Below are positions 34,313-47,056 of a stretch of DNA of 64,000 bases, piece by piece. The position numbers and the translations under genes were made by a program. Below the pieces are notes generated by a model that ran no database searches, was not told where the DNA came from, and saw only the letters and a program-made list of their open reading frames with translations. The stretch spans positions 11,692,001 through 11,756,000 of the forward strand of contig NC_063157.1 of the NCBI RefSeq assembly GCF_020921035.1, written 5' to 3'. How positions within the stretch are numbered: position 1 is the stretch's first letter; each line of letters begins with the position of its first letter. Source of the DNA: Rhodamnia argentea (taxonomy: Eukaryota; Streptophyta; Magnoliopsida; Myrtales; Myrtaceae).

Positions 34313-35056
34313 GAAGGCAATTGATTGCTGACCACTGTTCAAAACTTCTGGTTGATATACATAAAGCAGCCGGTCTAGTCAGAAGATAGTCAGATTTTTA
34401 ATTCTTTGGCAGATCCAGAACACATGTAAAAGGTTGGCACCTGATCAATGATTCACGTACTGGTGCGTGAGAAGACTGCAATTCCATCATACCACATAAA
34501 ACTGCAGCTGCAGTTTCAGTCTGCACTCTCTTTGTGAATTCATTATGGAGAGAGTTTGACAGTTGAAGTAGTCCCATTTACACTGCGTACATTCACAGAG
34601 AAGCATTGCTTCTAAACCAGAATAGCCAACCCCACTTTATCATAAGAAACTCTGCTTTATTGATCATCCACATGACCGAAATTCGACCATTATACTCGAT
34701 ACGATTTAAGGCCCCTTCCGATACAGAGAAGCCAAAATACCTGAACATATAGGCAAGCCAGTATTGTTCACTAGAAGTTAAGCCACTCAGGATCTACTTT
34801 CTCTACATTTCTGTCATTCGCATTGACGATGGACATTGAGTCTGTCACCTATTTATGCTATTAAGAGCCAGATAATTTGCAGCATATATCTTCTCTTCTA
34901 CTTAAAAGGTCTTTGCTAGTCCAGGACGCCAGATCATCTTAACAGGCAACATCATTTACATGCAAGTGCCACAATTAAGAAGCAATGCAAATGGAAATTC
35001 AAGTACCAAAGTCAAACAAGAATTTGGACAACAATTAGCACAAAGCCTTTCATAAT
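34313..35056. other. intergenic between two convergent genes
   Basis: Between the kinase pseudogene and the 3' end of the sterol desaturase gene. Holds the 3' leaders, no further gene seen. Confidence 0.45.
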
Positions 35057-38000
35057 TCACATCACCTTCTTGGATCCATCATCTATGGGGTCTTGGAGTG
35101 TTCCAAACATCCAGTCCATCCAGATGGTGTAGTGGCCATAATTATGGCGATATGTGGTATGGTGGATGGTGTGATAACCAGCACCCATTACAGGCCAAAG
35201 CTTACCATGGATGCAGTCGTGGATATTCGCTGTCCATATAGCCTCAAGAAATAGGAGAGCGATGTGCGTTGTAAAATGGGTCGGCACAAGGAATAGTGCC
35301 ACAACATGTGGCACTGCCTGCAGTATCCCGTCTAGAGGATGAAATGCCAAGCCTAAAATAAAGAAACAACTTATGATTAGTCTTGTACTTTATGCATACA
35401 TGAAAATATGAACAAAAGAGACGAAAAGGAGAGGGATTGTTTTGTTGGCAGGGTGAGGGCATGGAGAAAAACATAGCATAAGCATCATTCTAGGTGAGAC
35501 AAGGAACAAGAAAAATGCAGTACATGAAGAAATGGGAAGAGAAGGCGAACATTAGCAGTAACTAGTAACACATTTAATTGCCACTAACAGATGGGTAAAC
35601 AATATTGGCGAAAGATAACACAAAACGGCTCCGACAAATAATCCATCAATGCAACCATTTTTTCAGATTGCCAATGAGATCTTCTCCATGATCTGCAGAT
35701 GCCTTCCCGTGCATAACTTGATACCTTCAGAAATATGGCTGCTAAGTAGGAATTATGCTGGGAAGAGTAATTGCATGGGTGTATCAAGAATTTCTTTCCC
35801 AAGGGAACTGCATCTTGAGTACAAAAAACCCAAGGAAACTCGGTCCTAGGATGAATTGCACTCCAATTTGAAAAATCGCAGATATGACCAATATACAGTG
35901 CTTCGTAATTTTTTAAACTGACATTGGGAATGTACATTACTGCACAAAGTGCTCACCAGACAAGTGCACTACACATCTTGCCAGGGCCAAGGTGGCTCAG
36001 AGACCATGTTATCACGGACCTATTGTCCCTCCTACAGATATGTAATTTTGTATGCAGCTAGATTTTACGTGAAATTCACTATACTTCATACATAATGCCA
36101 CTTCTAAAATGTCATCCAACTTTGTTTCAGCAAACTAAAGGCGTAGATAGGAGGTTGATGGCCTAACTTCTGTTTCTACCTTCTAATTGTGATCTAACTT
36201 ATTTCAGCATCAAAAACCAACTTGTGAAAGTCAAAATAGAAGTTAAAAGAAACACCATGGCCAGCAGCTTGGGCTGGGGTTGTCTTTCAAGTAAACATGA
36301 AAACGAAAGTATTTGAATTATGATTCCGAAGTCCAATACCATAACATATAGTCCACTCTTTGTTAGTTTTTTTTCAAATGCAGTCAGATGGAAACACATG
36401 CAGATCATAACTAATGCAAATGTCAAACCGAAATAAACCAGAAAACTACACCTAAAACTCAAGAGGCATCGCAATCAACTTGACCCAAGATTCGAAACAT
36501 ATGCAGATCTAGTTAATGCATATGTCAAACTGCAATAAAACCGGAAAACTACACCTAAAACTCAAGAGTCATCGCAAGCAACTAGACCCGCTCTCTCTCA
36601 CAAGAAAGTAGGTCTTATGAGCTCAAAGCAGTACTTTTGTCTTGTCATATCATTACAAAATGCAGGGTCACAATATACATTTGATCAACTTATCACCCTA
36701 TCCTTGCTTTCAAAGAGTTGTGCAGGGCAGGAGAAGTCTGCAACTTGTCCTTTAATATCAAGAACTATGGAAGGAGAAGGATTTAGTAACATTTATCTAG
36801 AAAGGTACTTCAATTAAATAAGAACGGCAAGAAGGGGTGGCATGCTGACACAAAAGAGGAGTGAATAGAATATACAATCTGACATACCCACGAAAGAAAA
36901 GGAGATCTTCAATAACATCTTCCAGGCATCTTGCTACCCAAACCTAATTATACTTGTTTTATAGGTCCAGTTACATTCTAGTATCTAATGATCCAAGGAC
37001 ACTGTATGCTAAGTTCTCAGATTGCATCAATCAATACAAACTAACAGAGCACGAGTACAATACCAAATACTGTTCCGATAAGGTGTGGCACTCAAACTAA
37101 GCAGCAGCAGAACATAATTGTAAAACTTGATTCTATTGATTGAACAAAATAAAAGTAAGCAAATGCACAGTCATTTGCATGATTGCACAAAAATAAAGTC
37201 AACCAACAAAGGGCATGTTACTGCACTTAGTCGACTGAGATCTCACCAGCAAAAGGAGAAAGCGTGTTCTGCTTATTGTAGATGTGATGTGTCGCGTGGA
37301 GATACTTGTAAAGAGGTTTAATGTCATGCAGCTCTCTGTGCATCCAATATATCCCAAACTCCACCAGTACAAGATAAATTGACATGTACACAATGTAAGC
37401 AAGCCAACCAACATCGCTTACTCTTGAATAGCATTTCGTCCATCCATTTTCAACCATATATTCAGAAAATGTAGGAAGAGCACAGTACCATGGCATTGCC
37501 TTCATAGCAACATAAATTTGCAAGAGCATTGCCTTCTTCGTAGGAATCTCATCTGCAGCAAGAGAAATTGACAGAACCAAAAAAAATTACACAACAGTCT
37601 TAGCACCCACAAATCATTACTGAGCTTTAATCGACAAGAATAACGTAGGCTAGCCCAACTAAAAGTGCATATACCATACTCTCACACTGAAAATAGTGTG
37701 TAAAGTTCTCTCTTCCAGAATACTATCAGCAAAGAAGCAGTCACATAGTACTTTAGCCCTAGAGAGAATGTTGATGACTGCCATTTGCTTCACAAAAAAT
37801 AGTCGACAGGGAGCCAACTTGCAGACTTGCTTGATGATCAGCTGAACTGAATCACAGTCTTTAAAGCATGAAACAAGTCAAAGTGTCTTCTCAATGAATG
37901 AAAGATGCATTAATAAGCTGATTCATAACCTGTTAAATGCCACCCAGTTATGCTGAGCCTATGAATGGTTAAATGTCAAGATCCAGAGGGGACAAAATTA

Positions 38001-39018
38001 CAGATTCTGATGCTTGCTGAATTAGCAGCACCCCCCATTTGAAATTGATGATGGAGATGCCCTAGAAGTTACTTGGATTGTTTATAGCAAAATACCAGGG
38101 AATTCCAAAAGGGAAAAATATGAAATATCTGCAGGACACATCTCACAGATCATGAAGTAAGGTAGAAACTGCATAGCACAACATCTAAAAACCAAACTAA
38201 GTACTTTGAAAGAAAAAAAAAATGCATCAAAGCACAGAATTTTTTAAACAATGGTCCAGCCATCTAAATATCTGGGGGGAAAAAAGAAAACCTTTACAGG
38301 TCACGGAAGCAAATGAAATATAAAATCTTTTAGAAAGCATAAAGCGGCTATTAACAGCACTTACAGCAGGTAAGATTCTAAGATATTCTGCAACAACCAT
38401 CCATTTAACCTGGAACAAATTAAATGATTGAGCCATTTCGAAGGAAGCAAGTAACCAATCTAGGAGATGAAGTGAGATCGATGAAACTAATCGAAATCAA
38501 ACCCACAATAGAAAAATAGAACAGTGTTTCTAGGAATCGTCCAATGGAAGGAAACACAAACAAATAATTTGAGTTATACTGCGTCATTCACACGCACAAT
38601 AACACATCAACATCACATCTCTAGAGCAAATTCATTCCAGTAATGTAAGCACATCAACTTAACAACCACCCCCACCCTCTTTGTGTTAATGAATACCGAG
38701 TGTTAAAAGAACAGAAGCTCATCATGCCATGAGGAGAATCAGGAAAAAGAAAACTTTAGATAGAAACCCAGAGAGAGAGAAGAGAAAAGAGAAACGACCT
38801 GTAGGGACGTAGACATTGCGCTTGAGGTAATAAATGTAGAAGCACCACAAGAAGCCGGAGAGGAAGTAGACTAGGGTTCCGCCGATGTAGTTGCGGAGCC
38901 AGGTCTGGAGGAAGCGGGGCATCGGCTCCCACGCCGACGCCGGCAGGAGGCCGCCCAGGACAATGCGGTTGTACAGAGAGGTCTCCTCCGTGAAAAGCCC
39001 CAGGTAGCCGGCGTCCAT
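35057..39018 (-). CDS. STE1: Delta7-sterol C5(6)-desaturase, 3 exons, 273 residues
   Basis: ER membrane di-iron enzyme that introduces the C5 double bond in Delta7-sterols on the way to campesterol and brassinosteroids (Arabidopsis STE1/DWF7). Exons on the minus strand: 39018-38799, 37552-37247, 35352-35057; GT/AG borders and frame hold throughout. The three histidine boxes of this hydroxylase superfamily are all present: HRELH (145-149), HATHH (159-163), HTIHH (236-240). Hydrophobic segments around residues 45-65 and 120-145 and around 185-215 fit the membrane topology. It ends with GSKKVM, so a lysine-rich ER-type tail is possible. The frame is open for 69 codons upstream of the chosen start without another ATG, so 39018 is the first in-frame ATG. 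The last intron is 1.9 kb and the first 1.25 kb. Confidence 0.95.
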
Positions 39019-39244
39019 CGCTCCGGCAAGGTTGATCGGGGGAACGTCGCCGGAGGATTCGAGCTGGAACGGGCGATGCAGATTTCGTGCAGGCTGTGAG
39101 TGGGAGGGAGTGGTGGACTTGAGACTGACGGCGGACGACGAGGACGGCGATAAGAGAGAGACAGAGAGACAAGGAGGAATATTTTTCGTTGGCTTGACAG
39201 GAAGTTGACAAATGGAGTAGGCCAAAGCATCAAAAGATTTACGA

Positions 39245-39560
39245 AAATTGCTTATTACATTTTTAATTTGTTCAATTTAATTATTAAATTTTAACTCAAT
39301 ATTTAATATCTCTCTAAACTTTAAATTTATTCAATATAATCTTTAAATTTCTGGTACGTGTTCAATTTAACCCTTGAACTAAAAAGATTAAATTGAACGC
39401 ACACCAAAAGTCAGGAACCGCATTGAACAAATTTAAAATTCATGAATCACATTGTAGATTTAAATAAATTTCAGGAAGTATATTACGCAAATTAAAATTT
39501 CAGGGACCACATTGTATATTAGATCTAAGTTCATAAATCATTTGCGTCATTATCCATTTC
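39245..39560. repeat. fold-back repeat just upstream of the sterol desaturase gene
   Basis: Built from AAATTTGTTCAATTTAATC-type units on the plus strand followed by the same units inverted (GATTAAATTGAACGCAC, TTGAACAAATTTAAAATTC). It can form a long imperfect hairpin. It starts about 230 bases upstream of the ATG, so it lies in the promoter or leader. Confidence 0.6.
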
Positions 39561-41121
39561 ATCTATCTCTTTGGAGCTAGCTCGTGTAATTTTCTGGCTT
39601 ACATGATTAAGAAGGATGAGCAATCAAAATTGTTCATTGGGGAATCAATCCAAATAGACCTCACTCCATCAGTTCAAAGAGACCAATATGGTTCCCATAC
39701 CATGAATAAGGGAACCGAGCCCGGTTCCAAAAACTTAGAATCAGCCTTTACCAATTCAATTTCATTATTACACTGAGCCGACCGGTTCTATTTGGGAGCC
39801 CCGAACCTACAATGGTGAACTCGGAACCGAACTGGTTTTGAACTAGTTAATACCTAACACTATGTTAGTTTTTTAACGCTTTTTTTCTAAAATAAAAAAA
39901 TAATTGTTGAAATTGAATATGTTTGACATATTATCTTTACGTAGAAATAATTGTATTTGTGATACATACATAATGGATACCAATAAAATGACACCAAAAA
40001 AAAGAAAGGAAAAAAGCCCCAGCCGATTCTTGAACCAATCTAGTTCCAAGCTGATTTCATGGCCAACATGGTCAATTCCCGGATCCAAAAATTGAAAATC
40101 AACTATAACTGGGTAGGTTTTAAGTTTCGGGGATGGGATATATCCACCAATGGAATTCCCTTAATGGTTTGAATTTGATTTTCATCTTGCTTGAAGTGTA
40201 AAGTATTAGATATGCCCATTAAGAGCTTGTAATAAGCGGAAACCATTCAATAAGTTCTAAACTTTTCAATTTTGTCAATTTAATCATAAATATTTACGTG
40301 AAATTGCAATGTAGCCCTTCCGATCAATTGTCATGTGTTTCTTCCAGTCAGTTTTGCAAGGTACAGAATGTTAAATTGTAACTGATGATTTATGTACAAA
40401 CTCCATACTATCGTCATAGAATTTCAGACGTATTTGATGGTATTGTCCGAGAAACTTGAAGCAGGTTCATAGTATTACAAGAAATTTAGCATTTAGCTCC
40501 CCGTCCCTAGGCTGACTAGCCAGTCCAATGGTGGAGAATTTCAGATGCATCCGATGAACCTTTATGGAACGGAAATGACTCATTCGCGGTTCAGTTTGCA
40601 TCTTTTCCAGGTCTAATGGTATGGCTTCACACTTGACAGAGAAATCAAAAATAGTACTTCTTTCCTTTACCCCTATCTCTTGAAAGGCTGATGGCTAATC
40701 TTAAACATGAGCGATGAGAGACAGCTAGCCGAATTATGAGTCAACCAATTGTTCTAGAATAAAGGTGGTTTACATCTTGTACTCTGCTGCACTATCTTCG
40801 CAGAAGAGACGAACAATTCGATTGAATGAAGACGGTTGTAATATTATAAGCACTAAAACTTTTTGGATGGTATGACAGGGAAAACACAAATGTATATCGA
40901 GAACTTGTGTAAATGATTCCAAGAAAGCATGGCTAGGTGGTTGTCATTTAATTTCCATGCAGCAAGAAATTCAATAAAAACTGCCTCCAAGTCTGCATTT
41001 CTGTATAGAAAATTGACCATACCTCCAAGACTGTCTGTCAGCCGTGAGCTAAAAGTTTGTGACTGGTGAGTGCTTGGAGCTACAGTTGGAAACTTCATCA
41101 TAATTCATAATTTTCAAGGAG
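39561..41121. other. intergenic, degraded repeats
   Basis: Around 39650-40140 GGTTCC/GGAACC words and GAACCGAGCCCGG recall hAT ends, without delimitable tips. At 40230-40400 there is an arm-like stretch (CAATTTTGTCAATTTAATC). No gene was recognised before the coiled-coil gene. Confidence 0.35.
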
Positions 41122-42121
41122 ATGTTTAGAAGGGAATGGAGGCTTGAGCATCCGAACTACATACTCGCAAAGAATCTGAAAAGTCTGCAAACAAAATACA
41201 TGGAGGAGGAAGGAGAGAAAAGTCCTGCCCCGGCCTTATCCGTGCTCCAAAGAATAGACCGCCTCGGTCATTTGGTAACATGAACAGATTGTCTCCATTT
41301 ATTTGCCATTCTAATTATTGATGGAAAGAAATTGAACTTGTAGAAAATTCTTTTACTATCTCATGTTTTAAGTTTCTAAGCGCAAGGCCTTGATGAAACA
41401 GCTACAGGCTCTGGAGGAGAGGCAGAACTCATCAGCAAGATATCCTTCAGGCCTGGCCGTGGAGAAAATCAGAACAAAAGAACAAGATCATTGCAAGGCC
41501 ATATCATCTGCACTAGAGGAAGCTCATCACAAAGGGACATTGATGGATCGAGTGGCGATGCTCGAGGACCGAGTCTTACAGGTTCTTCCACGAATGAGTT
41601 TTATGTTCATGCCCTAATTCCGGCGCCTGAGTTATTTTTCCTAGCCCTAATCTGATTGGAAAAGTCTATTGTTTAAAGAGCTAATAGCTGATTGTAGCTC
41701 TTCTTTGGATATAGTTGAGCCTAGAGATTGAAGTCGGAAACATTTCAAAGTCAAGCTATTCCGTCGTCCCGACAACAACTGAAAAGGTCGATCATTGCAC
41801 TTCAGAATTGGCCGTGGTTGCCACGGAGAGTGCGGATTCGAAGGAACACCGACAAGAGAACCCACATGCTCTCTCGACACAAGTGAGCTGCTCATAACAT
41901 AGCAACATTAGGCCAATGTCTTCATCAATTTGACTCAACAATTTTGATATTATACTAAGACTCAGCTCGGTAATAACGTTGACTAATTTCAGGAAAAGGG
42001 CTGTGCAGACGAAGAAGCATGTGTTGAAAAGACAAAAATAGCAGGAAGCCAGAAAGGCAAGAGGCGGTCAATGCTGGGGAGAAGTAATTGCTTTGTGTGG
42101 TGGTCTAGACTGGGATGTTGA
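41122..42121 (+). CDS. unrecognised coiled-coil protein, 4 exons, 216 residues
   Basis: Four blocks join in phase 0 by GT/AG borders: 41122-41274, 41381-41581, 41715-41882, 41993-42121 (TGA). The product begins MFRREWRLEHPNYILAKNL. From about residue 18 to 120 it is charged and heptad-like (LQRIDRLGHL, ALMKQLQALEERQ, LMDRVAMLEDRVLQLSLEIE), so a coiled coil is likely. The C-terminal third is polar, then basic and Cys/Trp-containing (KGKRRSMLG, CFVWWSRLGC). No family was recognised. An in-frame TAA at 41101 supports 41122 as the first usable ATG in this exon, but an upstream exon cannot be excluded. Consistent phases across four exons are the main argument that it is a real gene. Confidence 0.65.
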
Positions 42122-42755
42122 TTCTCTCTCTCGGTAAAGTCTTCTGAATTCTGAAAGTTGAACAACAATTCATATGCCCAATTCTTCTTTTCCTGGGTAT
42201 ACTGAATAGGGACGTTTTCAACAGGGCAGTTCCTTTTGCCTCTTCTGCTCTTCAAAACTCGTGGTTACAGTTTAACATATGTAGTTCCGTTTGGATTAAA
42301 TCTGCATTTGCAATAACCATTTATGCCCCTTTTTTTTTCTTTGTATGAATTCCTAGTGAGCAAGATAGTTTCGACCCCAAAAAATATATATATAGAAGAG
42401 GCAGATGAACAAATCAAATGGGTATTGGTGCAAGTTTCTTCCTTTCATCTTGTCAAATCCCAATGACCTAAAACTTTGCGGCACAACATTACAATCACTC
42501 TTTGGAAGCGCATGATTGTGTGAATCTATTCATATAGTTAATTAGTTAGGTGGGTAATGAGAAAGGCATTTTGGCTCATAACCCTCAATAGAGAAGACCA
42601 CGTGAGGGAATATATATGCATAAACCTCACAGAAGGATGGACCCAAAAGTGAATACTGATGTTAACTAGGCTTACTAGTACAAATTATAGGCAAAATTAC
42701 TCGTGATTTCATATTTTGTATCATTTATCCATAATCTTCACGGCCAAAGTCCCTA
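42122..42755. other. 3' leader and intergenic
   Basis: No gene seen. Contains the 3' region of the coiled-coil gene and AT-rich DNA. Confidence 0.4.
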
Positions 42756-43110
42756 AAAACACCCCAACCTTAGATTCAATCCCAATTTTGCCCTAACTAT
42801 TGTGTCTAAAAAATTTACCATTACTCTAATCCCAAATCTATCCCGCGTCCAAAAATTGGCACTGATTTTTCAAAATTATCAATGTCAAGAGATTGCTGTT
42901 GTTCAATAGGAAGATAAGTGCGTTTATGAAGACGTGGGTTCTAAGTGGCTCGGATGTTGATAATTTTGAAGAAATTATTGGCAATTTTTGGCTGCAGATA
43001 ATTTTGGGTTTTTAGTGAAAGTTTGTGAGTCTTTCTAAGACTAAAATGTTTAGGGTGGAATTGATATTGGACCTAAAGTTGAAAGTTTTTTTTTTTTTAA
43101 ATTAAGCCTA
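42756..43110. mobile_element. remnant of the 19478-20760 Mutator-like family
   Basis: Plus-strand AACCTTAGATTCAATCCC, AATTTTGCCCTAACTATTG and, inverted near 43030-43100, CTTTAGGTCCAATATC, AATTCCACCCTAAAC. This is the arm order of element 19478-20760. Borders not resolved. Confidence 0.5.
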
Positions 43111-43313
43111 ATCTTAGCACATAATTACTCGATTGACAAATTGAGTTTGAAATTTTATAGACTCAGCATCTCCTTTCATTTCACCTCGAACGATTTGGTA
43201 TTTACTTAGAAATAAATTTCTCTCCATTGAAAAAAGTTACACGGATGCCAAATACTTTATAATGATTGTCCAATACTCGTATCTTCGATTATAGAAGTAA
43301 ATACATTGAAAAT

Positions 43314-44144
43314 GGGAAAATTATCCAAAAAGTCTTAAACCTATTGTACTTTTGTCAATTCAATTATAAACCTTCCAACTTTGTCAATTCAATCATAAAC
43401 TTTTTGATAATTTGTCAATGTAGTCTATCTAGTCAATTTTGATCGGAAATCGATGACATGAACATCGGCCGTGTGGTACGACGGGCGCTTACATGAACAA
43501 ATTTTATTAATTTGGAGATTTTTTTAATTGTTTATTATACTTTTAATTTTTTTTTCATTTCTCCTCCTTCCTCCATCGGTTGCCCAGCCGTGGCGATGGC
43601 TAGCAACCGGCCGAAGGATACGAGGGACCTTCATCGAGGGTCAATATTTGGTCAAGGGCGATCTTGCCGGGGTCGGGTGAGGCTCGTCCTCACCAAATCC
43701 GAGGAGGTCAAGCCTCGCTAGAGACCTACAAGGGCCGACCTTACCAAAAGCAAGCGAGGGGGGCGACCTCACCGGTTGACCCTCGCCTAATCTAGCAAGG
43801 GCGAGCCTTGCCCGAGGCCGGCAAGGGTGACCTCGCCTAAGGCCGGTGAGGGCGACCCTCCAATCATAGCCTTTGGTCATCGTCGGCGATCGCCGAGGTT
43901 GGGTGACCAACGAAGGAAGAATGAGGAAAAAAAAACAATAAAAAAATAAAACATTAAAAAAATTCACAAAATATATAGAAAATTAATAAAATTTATTCAA
44001 GTCAGCGATTTCTGTCCAAAATTAGTCGGATGGACTACATGGCGAATTGTCAAACGGTTTATGATTCAATTCATCAAATTTAAATGTTTTAAGATTGAAT
44101 TGATAAAAATGAAGTAAATTTAGGACTTTTTGGACAATTTTCTT
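43314..44144. mobile_element. Mutator-like element with long TIRs and GC-rich core
   Basis: Left arm GGGAAAATTATCCAAAAAGT with CAATTCAATTATAAACC; minus-strand right arm AAGAAAATTGTCCAAAAAGT with CAATTCAATCTTAAAAC. Arms pair for about 180 bases and both finish with GATCGGAAATCGATGAC / GGACAGAAATCGCTGAC. The core 43570-43910 is GC-rich with many GGCGAGGGC / GCCCTCGCC words between pyrimidine and purine tracts. No target duplication was recognised. Confidence 0.7.
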
Positions 44145-45768
44145 TACATGCCCATCTTCTTGAGAAAGCAGTTTTCTCATATAGAATCGAATTTCAATTA
44201 TCTCGGCAGACATTTTCGCTAGGGGTTGAGATGGACAAGGGAACACAACAGTTGCTACCTGAGTATTGCCACCCTAGTTAGATGGACAAAGGTAACACAA
44301 CTACCAATTGCCACCCCTGTAAGCCAAATCTAATCGAAATGGGGAATCTATCGCTTTATCGCTAAATAGTTGCTAACTGATTATCACAGTGAGAATCCGC
44401 CGACTTCCGCCTAGATGATAACATCGATCTTGATTTATGGAACTGAAACGAGTGAGGCTCAACAGCCCGGGATACAGCATCCTTCGGGGAAAGTTGAGGC
44501 CAGCTAGCGGCCTAACAGACTCAGTCTGATTGAGGCATGGAGATTGTCACTGTGAACATGCATGAGAGTCATTAAGGCAAAAACATAGGCAAGCAAGGAC
44601 AAAATAAAGTCTGCAGCAGTCGATTTTTGGAGTGCCACCAGAAGTTAAAATACGGCAGTGATCTCTCAGTTCAAACAGACTCCTGCTTCATAGTCACCAT
44701 CCATCATAGGATTCAAGAAGAAACCACCATTACTAATGGTAATCCCACTGAGAATCATGCATACAAATGTGGTTGGAAAGCTGTACCAGGAACAGTACCG
44801 AAAATAGTACCCTCGCTAAGCTTTGCGTGGTGAATGTGATCATAAATTAGTCGGAAACTCTATTTTACGGGACAAAAGAAATCATACCATGCTCTATAAT
44901 CACGATTACATGATGACCGCGTAAAAAAAAAAATTGAACGTAAGAAAGCTTTTTAAGTTAACGGAAAATATACAAACGCGCTAGTCACTGTCGTAACCTA
45001 GATCAGAACTTCTCACACACAACAATTTCAGAAGGCGAATCAATATATCTTCAACCTTTTCCTATGACAAATGAGTCTTAGAGGCAAGAGCATACCATGA
45101 AAGTACTTCAACTTAGGAACAATACGAACAGTCCTAAGCCGATCCCCAAAGTGTGAAAAGAACATCACTTAACAAACTTCTTCATTTTGTTGAGTTGAGA
45201 CAACCCCGAACTCTAAAACGGATGATGAAGCACGTTTGATGCCTTTGGCCTGCCAGTAACTAAAAGCAATTAACTATTGATCAAAATGCTCAAATAAATC
45301 AATTACACGAACATGGCTGAGATGGACCGACATCCTGTGTTCTTTTTTTTTTTTTTTTTTTTGGGTCAAAGACCGACATCGTGTGTTCAAAAGCATCACA
45401 AATGCGGCATTGGTGCCATCTCTATAACAGTTAATGTTGCGTTAGCACAATGAGAGAGCACTCACCTCAATATCAAATTCGGGTTTAGTAATGCCATCTC
45501 TATAACAATTAAAATTGCATTAGCTCGGTGAGACTATAATTTCCAGTAACAATTGACCGGAATGATTTAGAATTTTACGAAAAAGTTTAGGACTAAATTG
45601 GCTTAATTGAAAAGTTCGGAAATAAATTGCATCCTCATACTAGATTTAGGACCGACTAGATAAGTTTCAAATTAAGACTTTGAAAAAATCAACAAACAAA
45701 ACTTAAATAATAATCATATGAATGTCAATTAACAACCTACTTTGAAACAAAATGGAGCTAGATTTGGA
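44145..45768. other. intergenic, no gene seen
   Basis: Short frames only. A degraded TIR-arm stretch (GACCGGAATGATTTAG, AAAGTTTAGGACTAAATTGG) lies at 45550-45680, and a T-run at 45343-45361. Confidence 0.4.
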
Positions 45769-46015
45769 CTCCGTCTATTTAGCAAAAAATGAATGATTTG
45801 AAATTTGTTTTCCTAAATATGATCGCTTGTATCACTTGAAATAATTAGCCAATAAAAAATATTTCTACTATCGATAATAATTTATGTCTAAAAATTTCGT
45901 GGGCGATGAAAATATTTTTCATTCATTCAAATTTATAAGCGATATAAGCGACATGAGCGACGGGTTTTTTCAGGAAATATATTACAAGTCATTCTTTTTT
46001 GCGAAATAAATGGAG
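45769..46015. repeat. MITE copy, TTTCGCGAAAAATAAAT family, both ends present
   Basis: Left CTCCGTCTATTTAGCAAAAA then ATGAATGATTTGAAAT; minus-strand right CTCCATTTATTTCGCAAAAA then AGAATGACTTGTAAT. Inner word ATAATTTATGTCTAAAAATT recurs in 47057-47294 and 62186-62345. Confidence 0.7.
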
Positions 46016-46118
46016 ACTTGATGGAAATATTATTACCCATGGGAGTAAAATTATACTTTCAAGCAATTTCCATTGATCACACACAGTAAAGTCAACTCTC
46101 TCTCTAATGACTTCCATC

Positions 46119-46126
46119 AATAACTT
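46119..46126. repeat. left target duplication AATAACTT
   Basis: Exact copy at 46741-46748. Confidence 0.85.
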
Positions 46127-46740
46127 TAGGGGTGAGCATTGTTCCAGGGTAGAACCGAGAACCTGGAATCGGAACCTGTAGGATCCGCTCCGCTTCCAGG
46201 TTCCAAGATATGCGGGGTAGGTTCCAGATTCCAAAAATTAATGAACCTGTTCCAACGGGTAGGTTCCAGGTTCCACTATCCGGAACCTGGACCCTAGATT
46301 CCGAAATAAATTTTTATATTTTTCTTGGTATATATTTTTGCACGATCATACAATGTTCTATGACATCCGATGATGAGTGTATAATTTGGAGCCAAACAAT
46401 TTTTTAGGTTTCGGGTTCCAAAAAATGATAAACGTGTTCCAATGGATTGGTTTCGGGTTCTAAATGTAACCTGTACTGAACCTAAAATCACTCACTTCTA
46501 CTTTCTCTTAGATGTTGTAGCGTTCACTCTCATTTTGCTTAACTAAAAATGAAAAAATAAAAGAAAATAAAAGAAATTGATAGATTCTCGAGTACCTTGG
46601 AAACCCTAGAACCCGTGACGGGGTAGGTTCCAGGTTCCAAGGTATGACGGGTAGGTTCCAGGTTCCAAAAAATGAGGAACCTGTTTCGATGGGTAGGTTC
46701 CGGGTGGAACCCGTAAGGAACCCGGAACCGCTTACCCCTA
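46127..46740. mobile_element. 614-bp hAT non-autonomous element
   Basis: Left tip TAGGGGTGAGC, minus-strand right tip TAGGGGTAAGC (10 of 11), flanked by the exact 8-bp duplication AATAACTT. Both sides carry GGTAGGTTCCAGGTTCC and GGAACC words. No coding content. Belongs with 2507-5463 and 33422-33677 by tip and subterminal motif. Confidence 0.9.
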
Positions 46741-47056
46741 AATAACTTTGTTGAGGTCCGACATAAGTTATCCCAAATGGAAACTAATGGAATAACACGT
46801 ATTTTCACTATTTCGGTAATTCGCAGTGGATATTGGTTTAAGTGTGTTGACGGCAAGATAGAGACGTTATATTTGATTGTGTTGATTGACAGGGTTCAAA
46901 CATTGAAATGATAAAAAGTAACACCTACTACTTAAAAGATGCTTGCGTGCTAACCTCAACATTTCTCTGTCTAGCTCTTAAGTTAGCAAATTAGTATTAT
47001 TTTAATATGAGATTACGCAGGTTCGGAGTCATTATTTTCCAAATTTATATTATGGC

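Noticed and set aside
39019..39225. N-terminally extended sterol desaturase
   Set aside because: The extension has no ATG. The family starts near MDAGYLG and acts in the ER, so the Ser-rich reading is leader sequence.
39650..40140. GGTTCC-rich stretch like hAT ends
   Set aside because: No delimitable tips or target duplication; at most an old remnant.
45343..45361. Poly-T run as a retroposon tail
   Set aside because: No adjacent processed gene or target duplication; long A/T runs are common throughout the window.
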